The position numbers and the translations under genes were made by a program. From contig JABWAQ010000013.1 of the NCBI GenBank assembly GCA_013360945.1, positions 1-64,000 of the forward strand: a DNA stretch of 64,000 nucleotides, given 5' to 3'. Source of the stretch: Candidatus Brocadia sp. Its GTDB lineage: Bacteria > Planctomycetota > Brocadiia > Brocadiales > Brocadiaceae. The notes under the pieces were generated by a model. The model did no database searches. It saw nothing but the letters and a program-made list of their open reading frames with translations, and was not told the DNA's origin. Of this stretch, positions 33,943-42,995 are shown piece after piece. The first letter of the stretch is position 1; the number at the start of each line of letters is the position of its first letter.

Positions 33943-34266
33943 AATTTCCTGTATTACATCAATAACTGTAGCTCTATGTGATGGTAAGATTTTATCACCC
34001 TCATGTTTGTGATGAGGAAATGTTTTGATATGTTTCCAATGAGGTTTATTATCCCATCGGCTTATTACTTCGCCTCCTTCTTTCTGCCAATGATAAGAAT
34101 ATTTCTGATACGATGGTGTATGTAGTTCTGTAACATATAAAAATGTGCCATCCACTACTCTTGCCCTTAATTTCAACAACTTGATGGTATCCTCGTCGAT
34201 AAGCTCAATTACATCAATAGAGCGAAACAGATTTGACTCTTTTAATGCTGTAAGGATTCCCTGCAA
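33925..34266 (-). CDS. tumE: TumE-family toxin of a type II toxin-antitoxin pair
   Basis: A 113-residue protein with the TumE-type core YSYHWQKEGGEVISRWDNKPHWKHIKTFPHHKHEGD; the H-H-K-H segment close to the C-terminus is the hallmark. It overlaps the end of the upstream partner gene by 25 bp, as in many TA pairs. Its final codons (KSRVG and the stop) come from a family C repeat, so the native C-terminus was probably changed slightly by insertion. The mode of toxicity is not visible. Confidence 0.75.
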   Translation of the reverse strand: MQGILTALKESNLFRSIDVIELIDEDTIKLLKLRARVVDGTFLYVTELHTPSYQKYSYHWQKEGGEVISRWDNKPHWKHIKTFPHHKHEGDKILPSHRATVIDVIQEIKSRVG

Positions 34267-34562
34267 CTTTTTAATTCCTCAATCTTCTTTTTCCATTCAT
34301 CATATGAAAGCACAAACCCTTCCCACACAAGCATATCATCCCATTCCGAGAAAACCTCTTCCTGAGCTGTTTCAATTTTCTTTTTAAAAGCACTGAAATC
34401 CATACCGTACTTTTCTTCAAAGCTCTTACATTTACTATGGTAATATTCTGCTGTAGTGAATGCTTTATCCATGAGCAGATTCACTATTTCCTGGTCTGAA
34501 ATAGTATCTGCAATATCAGATGGAAGTTTTATTTTGATTTCTCTAAAAACTGTTTTATGCAT
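34242..34562 (-). CDS. Putative antitoxin partner of the TumE-like toxin
   Basis: A 106-residue acidic protein directly upstream of, and overlapping, the TumE-like gene. It starts MHKTVFREIKIKLPSDIADTISDQEIVNLLMDKA, like a regulatory DNA-binding or dimerisation N-terminus; the rest is helical (KCKSFEEKYGMDFSAFKKKIE). By position it is the antitoxin, as in TumA-TumE modules; I do not recognise a DNA-binding motif with certainty. A ribosome site GAAAGGGG precedes the ATG at 34562. Confidence 0.65.
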   Translation of the reverse strand: MHKTVFREIKIKLPSDIADTISDQEIVNLLMDKAFTTAEYYHSKCKSFEEKYGMDFSAFKKKIETAQEEVFSEWDDMLVWEGFVLSYDEWKKKIEELKSCRESLQH

Positions 34563-34776
34563 GGTTAACCCCTTTCATATTTCCAAACGTAATACCAAAA
34601 TATTACCTTTATTTGCGAGGAAAAGCAACCGTGTATTCTTCTCTAATAATCATTCACCCTTTTTCTTCTGTTCAACCCAATCTGCCGGGTTTTCAAACTC
34701 AAACAGCAAGAATAAAAACCTGCCCCCTCACCTTTTTTATCGAAATCTTTTTTTCTGAAATTATCAAAAAAAAAGG

Positions 34777-35036
34777 ATGGTTTTTGTAGGACAGGGCATC
34801 GCCTGCCAGATCAAACCCGGCAATACGATGCAATGCGAGCATGGTCCTCCATTGCCAAAATCCGTTCCATGTCAAACCGTTCCAGCCATTTCACTCATTC
34901 CACATCCGCACGAGTTAGACGAGCACGGACAAACAGAGTTTGTCCGTGCCACCCATAAAACTTGTTTAAATAAAATGGAAAAATTATCCCCATAAAGAAA
35001 TACGTGGTAGGCGATGCCTATCCTACCAGGCTGTGT
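34777..35036 (-). repeat. Family C repeat, copy 4, interrupted by a family B element
   Basis: The left part (34783-34916) runs GTAGGACAGGGCATCGCCTGCC to CACATCCGCACGAGTTAGAC. A family B unit follows (palindrome GCACGGACAAAC-aga-GTTTGTCCGTGC at 34923-34949 with its AAATAAAATGG tail). The closing arm GGTAGGCGATGCCTATCCTACC then resumes at 35006-35027. Confidence 0.75.
34923..34949 (-). repeat. Family B palindrome, copy 4, nested in family C
   Basis: GCACGGACAAAC-aga-GTTTGTCCGTGC, followed by CACCCATAAAAC..AAATAAAATGGAAAA. This is the reverse complement of the copy 1/2 leader, so a full family B unit lies inside family C copy 4. Confidence 0.8.
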
Positions 35037-35047
35037 TCATGCAATTT

Positions 35048-35237
35048 TTATGTAGGGCAAGGCATCGCCTGCCAAATCAAACCCGGCAATGTGATGTAAT
35101 GCGAGCATGATCCCACCATTGCCATAATCCGTTCCATGTCAAAATCGTTTCCATCCATTTCATTCATTCCACATCCGCACAAATTTCCCGCGTGCATCCG
35201 AATTAAATGATAGGCGATGCCTATCCTACCCGGCTGC
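35048..35237. repeat. Family C repeat, copy 5
   Basis: Full arrangement: TGTAGGGCAAGGCATCGCCTGCC, GGCAATGTGATGTAATGCGAG, ATAATCCGTTCC, CATTCCACATCCGCACAAATT, and closing ATAGGCGATGCCTATCCTACCC. It ends where the reverse transcriptase remnant ends. Confidence 0.8.
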
Positions 35238-35945
35238 AAGAAACCGTTTAACGTCAGAAGCATTCCCGGCCATTTCGTTCATTCCACCAACCGCACGAAT
35301 TACCCAATATGCGCCCGAAAAATGGTAGGCGATGCCTACCCTACCCGGCTTGGATAGCCACACATCAAGCGTAAAATGCAGGTAGAGGTTTGCAAGTAAA
35401 GGGCTTATTACTCCGCCTTGTGGCGTCCCTTTTCCTGCTCGTGGTTGCAATGTACCGTCTTGCTTTTGCATCTCCATCCGTAACCATCTCTCTACGTACA
35501 TCTTCACCCATTTCTCTTCTATAACGTGCTCTACTGCTTTTATCATCAGCTCATGGTCTATTTCATCAAAGAACTTGCTTATGTCCATATCTATCACCCA
35601 GTCCTGTCTGTAGCAGTTCTGTCTGACTTGTTCTATAGCCTGATGTGCGCTCTTTAGTGGTCTGTACCCATAAGAATTCTTATGGAAAAGACTGTCTATT
35701 CTCTTTTCCATGTAGTCCTTCACTACTTGCTGTGCTATCCTGTCCCGTAGTGTTGGAATGCCTAATTTACGCATTTTGCCATCTCTCTTCGGTATTTCTA
35801 CCTCTCTTACGGCTTGGGGATGGTAACTTCCTGAGGACATCCTGTTCCAAATTACATAGAGATTGCCCTCGACATTCTTGTCAAACTTGTCCCAGCTTTC
35901 ATTGTCTATCCCTGCTGCCTTTCCGCCTTCGCGGACTTTCATCAC
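35226..35945 (-). pseudogene. Group II intron reverse transcriptase/maturase, truncated
   Basis: The frame encodes the fingers/palm start of a group II intron RT: GKAAGID, KLGIPTLRDRIAQQVVKDYME, NSYGYRPLKSAHQAIEQVR, VIDMDISKFFDEIDHELM and GTPQGGVISPLLANLYLH. Immediately after LDVWL the reading enters family C repeat and ends in about 40 repeat-encoded residues. The catalytic YADD, thumb, maturase and endonuclease domains are absent. The start is also short, so the gene is a dead remnant. No intron domain V is visible downstream. Confidence 0.85.
35243..35349. repeat. Family C repeat, copy 6 (right half)
   Basis: GTCAGAAGCATTCCCGGCC..TTCATTCCACCAACCGCACGAATTACCC and the closing GGTAGGCGATGCCTACCCTACCC. 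It replaces the second half of the reverse transcriptase frame. Confidence 0.75.
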
Positions 35946-36767
35946 TCATATGGCTTAGTCCGACTTCCGTTTCACGCCTTTTGCAGCCGTTACCCTGAAA
36001 CGGATATCCCGTGTTCCATAATAAAGCCCAACTTTAAGTCATGTCGCCTGTATAACGGTGGGCGCATAGCCAGTAAACAGGTCTCCGCTATGCTTGTTTC
36101 CGCATCCTTTGCACAATGCGATTTTGCCCGACAACTTCTGCGATTTCGTTACTTCTTCAGCGATTCATTTGCATTCATCTCTTAAAGTCACACCTGATGA
36201 GTTCTCCCCACCTTTTCTCTATCCGTTCACCACAGCAGCTTTACAGCTTTTGCAGCGTAGAGCAGTTTGGCAACCCCGCCTGTACGGCGTTGCCGATACT
36301 TCGCAATGGGTAGCACTTCCATTGTTGTATCATCTTTATTACAGCTTGTTAAAGAACTTCGGCGTTCTTTAACTTCACGGCACAAACAAAGGTCACAAAG
36401 AAAACCTTACAGAAAAAAGAAGTTTTTATAGAGTAATACTATAAAGCATTTCGGACAATCAAATTTTATCTTTCGCATAGCTTCTTGATTTTATCCGTAT
36501 TTACAACCCTTGCAAGACAATTTAGTCATTGTCTAGTTCAAGGTATTTTGCTATATTTCCAAGATAAGGCACAATAAAAATTAAGGAGCATCATTTACTT
36601 CCTAAAATCACCTTGATAAAATACGCATTCTTATTAATAGGCGGTGGTCGAATTCTTCGGAATTAGAGTAGATGCACAAAAAGATGTCTGATAGATGCAC
36701 ATCGTGGCCAATTTAGCCATACACCAGTCATGTCATAACATGAAAGATTTATACAGCCAGTACAGCA
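35946..36767. other. Intron-derived and intergenic sequence before the defence-like operon
   Basis: The part next to the RT remnant (to about 36120) could be 5' intron RNA sequence, but no typical GUGYG start was found. A hairpin GTTAAAGAAC/GTTCTTTAAC lies at 36348-36373. The stretch 36383-36443 is a partial inverted copy of family A flanking sequence (compare 48258-48320). The last 320 bases are AT-rich and probably hold the operon's promoter, though no clear one is seen. Confidence 0.5.
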
Positions 36768-38090
36768 ATGACCCTACTTGCACCCTTATTAACCGAATAT
36801 GATAAAATAGCTGACAGCGAAGGTTCGCTCGATCCTTTGGGATTGTCTTTGATTGCTGATCGTCTTGGATCAAAGCTTGCACCGGGCGTTCGTGAACGCA
36901 TGAAACATCCACGCTTCTTGACTGCAATGGCAGCAGGAGCTATTATTTGTACCGAAGATGACGACGATCGGGTTGCACAGGATGGGGTTACGCCACCCTA
37001 TCAGGTGTATGAATGGTACGTTGTGCAGGCGCTTGTCAAATATTTTGGGAATAACACCGATGAGATCAGGGGACTTCCTGGGCGTGAGAAAGCAACCGAT
37101 GCGATGCGAAAGGGTGTTCCTCTATGCGCCCAAAACTATCTAAAAGCCCCCTCCGTTTTTGGGTTTCACGGTGTCTATCGCACACTGGCCGAAGATCTGG
37201 ATATCCTCCGTCAGGGAAGACTGGGTGAGGCAGGCGACCGTCTTATACGCATTTGGGAAACTGAACAAGACCTTGCTGGTTTCTACTCACGGGAACAAGG
37301 TCCAGGTGCCAGTCTTCGTCAGGCTTTGAAGAATGCGGTGAAGGATGGTCTAGACAAAAGTAAGGTGAGCCGTGAGTGGAACTGGTCGTTGAACCGCACC
37401 ATTGCGGAAAAGTTTGCCCCCTATCGTGCAAAAGCCAAAGAAAACGAGGCTCTTTTTGCTATGCTGTGCGAAGAACCGTCTTCTTACCGAAGTCAAATAA
37501 TCAATTTCCTTATTTCGAATGAAGGAAACAGATTATGGTTAAAAGAAGATACGACAGAAAAAAAACTGCATGCATCATTATTAAAATCAGCTTCTCCTGA
37601 TCTAAGAGAACTCTTGGAATGCATCAGGTCGTACGAACACTTTGCCCGCCTGATTCAAGACGCATTCGATGATTGTCTCTGGCATATGAGCCGTAAACAG
37701 GGGAAAACCAATATTAAGGAACTCGCTGGTCTGGAGGCGGTAAATCTGGCTCATAAAAATGTAACGGATGCCTTCACAAACGCATGCGATCAGTTGCGCC
37801 TTTATGGCTATGAGTCGGAATTTATTTACGGATTTGGGCATCTTCCGGTCAACGGAAATTGTGGAACCTGGGTTGAGCAACTCATGGATCATCATTTTAC
37901 CATGCAAAAGAAAAAACTACCGCTTGGTAAAAATCCATGGATAGACCGATATGATGATAATACGTACTGCGTTCGTCCTTTATACCGGAGGGATGAACCG
38001 GCGCGCATGGATGATTCGTATGTGCATCCCTATCGTACTAACGCTGTCTGGTCATTTTTAACAGATTTGAAACGGGTCAGGAATGAGTAG
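36768..38090 (+). CDS. First gene of a putative defence operon: large conserved-looking protein of unknown function
   Basis: A 440-residue soluble protein. The N-terminal stretch LDPLGLSLIADRLGSKLAPG followed by VRERMKHPRFLTAMAAGA (residues 21-58) resembles, in pattern, the D-x-L-G-x-G-x-I-R-D..F-P-G-x-S-T-x-x-x-R-x-R-Y-F starts of DUF6361-type proteins, which also occur beside PLD-like and helicase genes. This is from memory and not verified. No catalytic motif is evident. No ribosome site is visible before ATG 36768. The end overlaps the next gene by 8 bp (ATGAGTAG), showing translational coupling. By context it is probably a sensor or scaffold of a defence system. Confidence 0.75.
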   Translation: MTLLAPLLTEYDKIADSEGSLDPLGLSLIADRLGSKLAPGVRERMKHPRFLTAMAAGAIICTEDDDDRVAQDGVTPPYQVYEWYVVQALVKYFGNNTDEIRGLPGREKATDAMRKGVPLCAQNYLKAPSVFGFHGVYRTLAEDLDILRQGRLGEAGDRLIRIWETEQDLAGFYSREQGPGASLRQALKNAVKDGLDKSKVSREWNWSLNRTIAEKFAPYRAKAKENEALFAMLCEEPSSYRSQIINFLISNEGNRLWLKEDTTEKKLHASLLKSASPDLRELLECIRSYEHFARLIQDAFDDCLWHMSRKQGKTNIKELAGLEAVNLAHKNVTDAFTNACDQLRLYGYESEFIYGFGHLPVNGNCGTWVEQLMDHHFTMQKKKLPLGKNPWIDRYDDNTYCVRPLYRRDEPARMDDSYVHPYRTNAVWSFLTDLKRVRNE

Positions 38091-40167
38091 AAACAACAAT
38101 TATAATACCGGGTACGCAAAACTCATTGACTATTGGTCTCCGCCACCCAAAGCGGGAGAGCCAATCGGCTGTGTAACCACTACGTATACCTTTTCACCTG
38201 TATTTTTTGAGGAGGATTGCCTGAGCCGTTTTCTTAAACTGGAATCCGACCCCGACAACGACGGCTCAGTATTTCTTATTGAACGGGAAGAGAAGATGGC
38301 CTCTGTTCAGTGTATTTCGGTACTTGTTGACCAGCATTATTGCAAGGGTGCCCGAAATCTGCGATGGGATATTATACCGGCCCGAATTCCGAAAGCGATT
38401 ATGCACGCAAAAATATCCGTTCTTTGCTGGTCAAACCTTATCAGGGTGATCGTGGGATCGGCCAATCTTACCGAGCAGGGATACCGGATGAATCAGGAAA
38501 TTTTTGGTTCACTGGATTTTCACGAAGGTTCGGAAATTCCAGTGGCAGTACTAAAATCCATCCTGGATTTCTTAAGCGAGATGGTCGATCGTTGTACAAA
38601 TTCTCCTGACCAACCAGAAGTCAACCGGTGGCGTAATTTTATAACAAATATCGGGCAACTCACCAAAAATTGGGGACGTATTGAACCATATTGGGGTAGT
38701 AAAGATATTCGAATCTATTCTTTGCTTATAGGTCCGGGAAGGCCAGACCTCTTTGATCAAGTCCGAAATTATTGGAATGAAGCATCATCACGACCACCCG
38801 AGGATGCGTGGATTACAAGTCCATTTTTCGACCCTCCGGATTCATCGAATATTCCGGCCAAAAGAATCTGGGAGGTCTTAAACCAGCGTGGAACGGCTTG
38901 TGTCTGCTATTATGTTCGTGCGGAGGATAACAAAGATAAAAGACAACTGATCATAAACGCCCCGGAAAGTCTCCGGAAATCAGCACCTAATCAGCGAAGT
39001 AGTGTCGATATTCGTTTTGCCAGGTTAACAGAATTATTTGATACCAAAGAAATCAAAGCATTCCGGCCTTTGCATATGAAGTCGATATGGCTTCAGAATG
39101 ATGAATGGGCGCTATACGTCATAGGATCAAGTAACTTTACCACACGGGGTACGGGTGTTGACCGTATTGCCAATTTCGAAGCGAATATTGTCTACATGGC
39201 ATCTCGTACGCAAAACAAAGCCGCCGTCAACATGCTCGGAAAAAGCTCTTTATCAAGGGATTATTTGGCAATTGATGAGCATACCTTATGGGATAGACAA
39301 GCCAATGAAGACGAGCCGGACTCAGAATGCCCCACACTGCTCCCATTCGTATTTGGTTATGCCATTTACGACCGGGATGAGCATATGGTATCGTTTGTCC
39401 GATTCCATTTCAGTTCTCAAGACCTACCGAAGGGCTTTTCCATATCGCAGGAAGATGGAAAGGAAGTCTTGTATGACGAAAGAAAATGGGTGGAGGATGG
39501 CAAACCGCTGGAACAACGCCTAGCATGGAAATCAGATTTGCCACCTTCTGGGTTTAATGTGATGTGGGATGGCGCAAAGAATCCAGCCTGGTGGCCCGTG
39601 AATATTGAAAGCGCTTCAGCCCTTCCACCGCCGCCTGAACTCAAAGATCTGCCTTTGGAAATCTTGATGTCAATTCTTACGTCAGCCCGTCCTCTGCACC
39701 AGGTTATAGGCGCATGGCTAAAGAAGAAACAACAATGCAATAGACCTGACGTTGTCATAGATCCTCACAAAAAGGTAGATACGACAAAGTTTTTATTTCA
39801 GCGTACCCGTCAGATATCATGGGCTCTCCGATCGTTGAAGGAGCGGTTTGAAGAAAAGCCGTTCTATACAGCTGAATCGTTACACTGGAGGCTTCGGGGG
39901 CCTATTGGTGTTCTTACCCTGGCCCAGACCATTATCAGGGAAGGCAAGTCGGAGGATGAGAAAGTCTTTTTAGTAGCTGAAATTGTACTTGAACTGGGGC
40001 GAATTAATCCTAAAGAGGATACCCGTAGCCTGAAGCGTGAGGTTGTCGCGGAAGAATTCCGCAAAATCATTCGTGAAATAAAAGAGACGATTTTACCATC
40101 TATTCAAATAACGGATGGTCTAATGAATGCTTACGTATCGAAGGCATTCCGGGAGTCTTTGAAATGA
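38083..40167 (+). CDS. Phospholipase D-like protein (putative nuclease) of the defence-like operon
   Basis: A 694-residue protein with two HKD-like half-sites. The first is MHAKISVL (H108, K110) followed by GSANLTEQG (125-133); the second is LHMKSIW (H331, K333) followed by GSSNFTTRG (348-356) and an N-x-E further on. Such PLD-like enzymes in defence loci are often nucleases (DISARM DrmC, Dpd DpdK), though others are phospholipases. The C-terminal 300 residues have no motif I recognise. The gene overlaps its predecessor by 8 bp and the helicase gene by 4 bp (ATGA), so all three products are probably made in fixed ratio. Confidence 0.85.
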   Translation: MSRNNNYNTGYAKLIDYWSPPPKAGEPIGCVTTTYTFSPVFFEEDCLSRFLKLESDPDNDGSVFLIEREEKMASVQCISVLVDQHYCKGARNLRWDIIPARIPKAIMHAKISVLCWSNLIRVIVGSANLTEQGYRMNQEIFGSLDFHEGSEIPVAVLKSILDFLSEMVDRCTNSPDQPEVNRWRNFITNIGQLTKNWGRIEPYWGSKDIRIYSLLIGPGRPDLFDQVRNYWNEASSRPPEDAWITSPFFDPPDSSNIPAKRIWEVLNQRGTACVCYYVRAEDNKDKRQLIINAPESLRKSAPNQRSSVDIRFARLTELFDTKEIKAFRPLHMKSIWLQNDEWALYVIGSSNFTTRGTGVDRIANFEANIVYMASRTQNKAAVNMLGKSSLSRDYLAIDEHTLWDRQANEDEPDSECPTLLPFVFGYAIYDRDEHMVSFVRFHFSSQDLPKGFSISQEDGKEVLYDERKWVEDGKPLEQRLAWKSDLPPSGFNVMWDGAKNPAWWPVNIESASALPPPPELKDLPLEILMSILTSARPLHQVIGAWLKKKQQCNRPDVVIDPHKKVDTTKFLFQRTRQISWALRSLKERFEEKPFYTAESLHWRLRGPIGVLTLAQTIIREGKSEDEKVFLVAEIVLELGRINPKEDTRSLKREVVAEEFRKIIREIKETILPSIQITDGLMNAYVSKAFRESLK

Positions 40168-42995
40168 GTTATCTCTATCCTTACAACGACACGATCGATC
40201 TATTTGTTAAAGGGCGTATATCGGAAAATGATGCCTCACGGCAGAGATGCACCGCAGAAGAAATACTACGTCGATTGGAGAATCAACCGGGATTAATCCT
40301 TGCCGATGAGGTTGGCATGGGTAAGACGTTTGTAGCCCTGGCCGTAGCCATGTCGGTTGCCACGAGCGACAAAGTGAAGAGACCGGTCGTTATCATGGTT
40401 CCCTCAACACTGAAAGAAAAGTGGCCTCGAGATTTTGAAGTGTTTAGAGAAAAATGCTTACCAGCGCCTCTATCCGCGTCTATACATTATGATCGCGCAG
40501 AAACTGGCGTTGACTTTTTGAAACTTCTTGATGATAAGAAAGAAGACCGAAAATCCATTGTTTTTCTAACGCATGGCGCAATGAGCCGGGGATTAACGGA
40601 TGACTCCGGTGTTTGGATCAAGTTGGCACTGATCCAGCGGGCCCTTCATCACCGTTGGGATACAGACCGCCTTAAAAGGGCTTTATATCGTGTGCTTAGC
40701 CGACTTTTGCGGGTTACGAAGTATGATCGCTATGGAGAAGAGCTTTGGGAAAAATTGCTGGACTCAGACATCGAAAAATGGCTCCGTATTCTGAACCGAT
40801 TTGGTATTGAGGAAAAAGATGACCCTGTACCAAAGGGTGTAATGGATGCGCTGAGAGAAATAGAGGTTCAATCCCTTTATGATGCAATTAGGGAAATACC
40901 TCAGAGGGAGTCAAAAAACCTTGATGAGAGAATTCTTAATACACGCCGTATCCTGAACGATGAAATCCGGGACATTTGGGTAAAATGCCTGGCCAATGTA
41001 GACATTCAATTGCCTTTATTAATTCTGGATGAGGCGCATCATCTCAAAAACCCGAACACAAAACTTGCGTCACTGTTTCAATCGAAGGATGCCGAAGATG
41101 ATGCCGAGGAACTAAAACTAAAAGGACATCTTGCGGGCATGTTTGAACGAATGATTTTTCTCACCGCAACGCCGTTCCAGTTAGGACACTATGAATTATG
41201 CTCCGTCCTTGAGCGATTTCAGGGAATATCATGGAAGGATTCGACGTCTCCGGCTGGCGAGTTAGCCCAGTTTCAAAGCGAATTGGCCGACCTGAAGACT
41301 AAACTCGACCAGGCTCAGGAGGCTGCTGTAAGACTCGATCATGATTGGGAACGCTTGAACGAGGGTGATTTTGTGGTTAATGGACAAAAGCTGACATCGG
41401 TCCATGAATGGTGGTCTATTGTTCGATCTGATCAGGTTGGATTGACACCGGCAGCATCGTTAGTGATTAAATCTTACGGACAAACGAAACAAAGAATGAA
41501 AGACGCTGAGGCATCATTGAAAAAATGGGTGGTACGACACATACGTCCGAAATATGTACCGTTAAAGGAGGGTTTGACTGAACGACGCAAGTGCTTTGTG
41601 GGAAAATCGATGATAAGTGAAAACGACGAATGCCTTACAGAGGGACTTAAAATTGCGGGAACGTCACTTTTGCCATTTCTCCTATCAGCCAGGTTGGTCG
41701 CACTTAATCCAGAGTCCAGACCCTTTTTCTCAGAGGGACTGGCATCCAGTTATGAAGCCTTCCTGAATACGAGAAAAACCCGGCAAACTGTGAAGCCCAC
41801 CGATAATGACGACGACGATGTGGCCTTTTTCAACCAAGTGAATGATCCAACCGTTGAATGGTATCTCCGCCAATTAGAGAAATCATTGCCTCCAAATGAT
41901 TCCTCATGCTATGTGCAACATCCGAAAGTGAAAGCCACTGTCGACAAAGTAATTGATTTATGGCTTCAGGGTGAGAAGGTCTTGGTTTTTTGTCACTATG
42001 TTGCAACGGGCAGGGTGTTACGGCAATACATCTCAGAAGCCATGCGCAACAAGATTCGTGAGCTAGGCGCAAAAAAAATTGGGTGTGCATCTGACGAGGT
42101 CATGGACAGACTGGAAAAAATTGGGACGAGATTTTTTGACCAAGATTCGAAATTACGGTCGGAAACGGATAAGAGAATTGCAAGTATAATTCGGTCATAT
42201 TACGCACTACACACACATGAGACGGAAATGCTGGATATTATAAGAAGGTATTTACGCACCCCCACATTCCTTGTTCGGTATTTTCCGCTCGAAAAAACAA
42301 AATTAGATGAAATCGATTATGAAGTCATTTTTCACGTAAAAGACAATAGCGGTCTTTCGCTTCAGGAATTACTTACCCATTTCTTTGACTTTTTACAGAA
42401 TCATTGCGGAGAAGCCGAAAGGAAAGGTTTTATACATGCCTTACTGTCTATACAAACAGGAAGTTTTATGAGTGTGGATATAGCAAAAGCATACACCGAA
42501 GATGAATTGCAGGGAGAGAAAAGTGAGCGGCTTCTGCCCAACGTGAGGTTAATAAATGGAACCACGAAACAGGAAACCCGTCAGAAAATTATGCTCACCT
42601 TTAATACGCCTTTTTACCCGGATGTTTTGGTCACGAGCAGTGTTATGGCTGAGGGTGTCGATCTGCACCTCAATTGCCGCTACGTTATTCATCACGATCT
42701 CTGCTGGAATCCGAGCACATTAGAGCAAAGGACGGGACGCGTTGATCGGATCGGCGCAAAGGTGGAGAAGTGTGGCAAGCCAATACACGTATATTTTCCC
42801 TTCATTTCAGAAACCCAGGACGAGAAAATGTATCGAGTGGTTATGGATCGTGAACGCTGGTTTAAAGTTGTCATGGGGGAAAAATACAAGTTAGATGCAA
42901 AAACGACGGAAAAACTTGCCTCACGGGTTCCGTTTCCCGAAGAAGCCGCTGGGGAGCTGATGTTCAATTTGGCCATACGTAACAAGAGTATCTGA
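40164..42995 (+). CDS. SNF2/RapA-type SF2 helicase/ATPase of the defence-like operon
   Basis: A 943-residue superfamily 2 ATPase. Motif I is ILADEVGMGKTFVALA (GMGKT at 51-55), motif II LLILDEAHHLKNP (DEAH at about 289-292), motif III FLTATPFQLG (about 333-342), motif V SSVMAEGVDLHLNCRYVIHHDLCWNPS and motif VI LEQRTGRVDRIG (near 855). The last two match the RapA/HepA and SNF2 class that translocates on double-stranded DNA. An unusually long insert of about 230 residues separates motifs I and II, and a further long insert lies between the two RecA-like domains (residues 350-590). It probably powers or targets the PLD-like partner; this is inference. Confidence 0.88.
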   Translation: MSYLYPYNDTIDLFVKGRISENDASRQRCTAEEILRRLENQPGLILADEVGMGKTFVALAVAMSVATSDKVKRPVVIMVPSTLKEKWPRDFEVFREKCLPAPLSASIHYDRAETGVDFLKLLDDKKEDRKSIVFLTHGAMSRGLTDDSGVWIKLALIQRALHHRWDTDRLKRALYRVLSRLLRVTKYDRYGEELWEKLLDSDIEKWLRILNRFGIEEKDDPVPKGVMDALREIEVQSLYDAIREIPQRESKNLDERILNTRRILNDEIRDIWVKCLANVDIQLPLLILDEAHHLKNPNTKLASLFQSKDAEDDAEELKLKGHLAGMFERMIFLTATPFQLGHYELCSVLERFQGISWKDSTSPAGELAQFQSELADLKTKLDQAQEAAVRLDHDWERLNEGDFVVNGQKLTSVHEWWSIVRSDQVGLTPAASLVIKSYGQTKQRMKDAEASLKKWVVRHIRPKYVPLKEGLTERRKCFVGKSMISENDECLTEGLKIAGTSLLPFLLSARLVALNPESRPFFSEGLASSYEAFLNTRKTRQTVKPTDNDDDDVAFFNQVNDPTVEWYLRQLEKSLPPNDSSCYVQHPKVKATVDKVIDLWLQGEKVLVFCHYVATGRVLRQYISEAMRNKIRELGAKKIGCASDEVMDRLEKIGTRFFDQDSKLRSETDKRIASIIRSYYALHTHETEMLDIIRRYLRTPTFLVRYFPLEKTKLDEIDYEVIFHVKDNSGLSLQELLTHFFDFLQNHCGEAERKGFIHALLSIQTGSFMSVDIAKAYTEDELQGEKSERLLPNVRLINGTTKQETRQKIMLTFNTPFYPDVLVTSSVMAEGVDLHLNCRYVIHHDLCWNPSTLEQRTGRVDRIGAKVEKCGKPIHVYFPFISETQDEKMYRVVMDRERWFKVVMGEKYKLDAKTTEKLASRVPFPEEAAGELMFNLAIRNKSI

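Larger units (their letters stand above)
34563..35225. other. Repeat-filled region between the TA pair and the intron remnant
   Basis: No gene is supported. Family C copies 4 and 5 and a family B palindrome occupy most of 34777-35237. Confidence 0.65.

Noticed and set aside
36768-42995. DISARM or Dpd system
   Set aside because: A PLD-like protein and a helicase occur, but there is no DrmA/DrmB, no methyltransferase and no dpdA-C; the order and the first protein do not fit.
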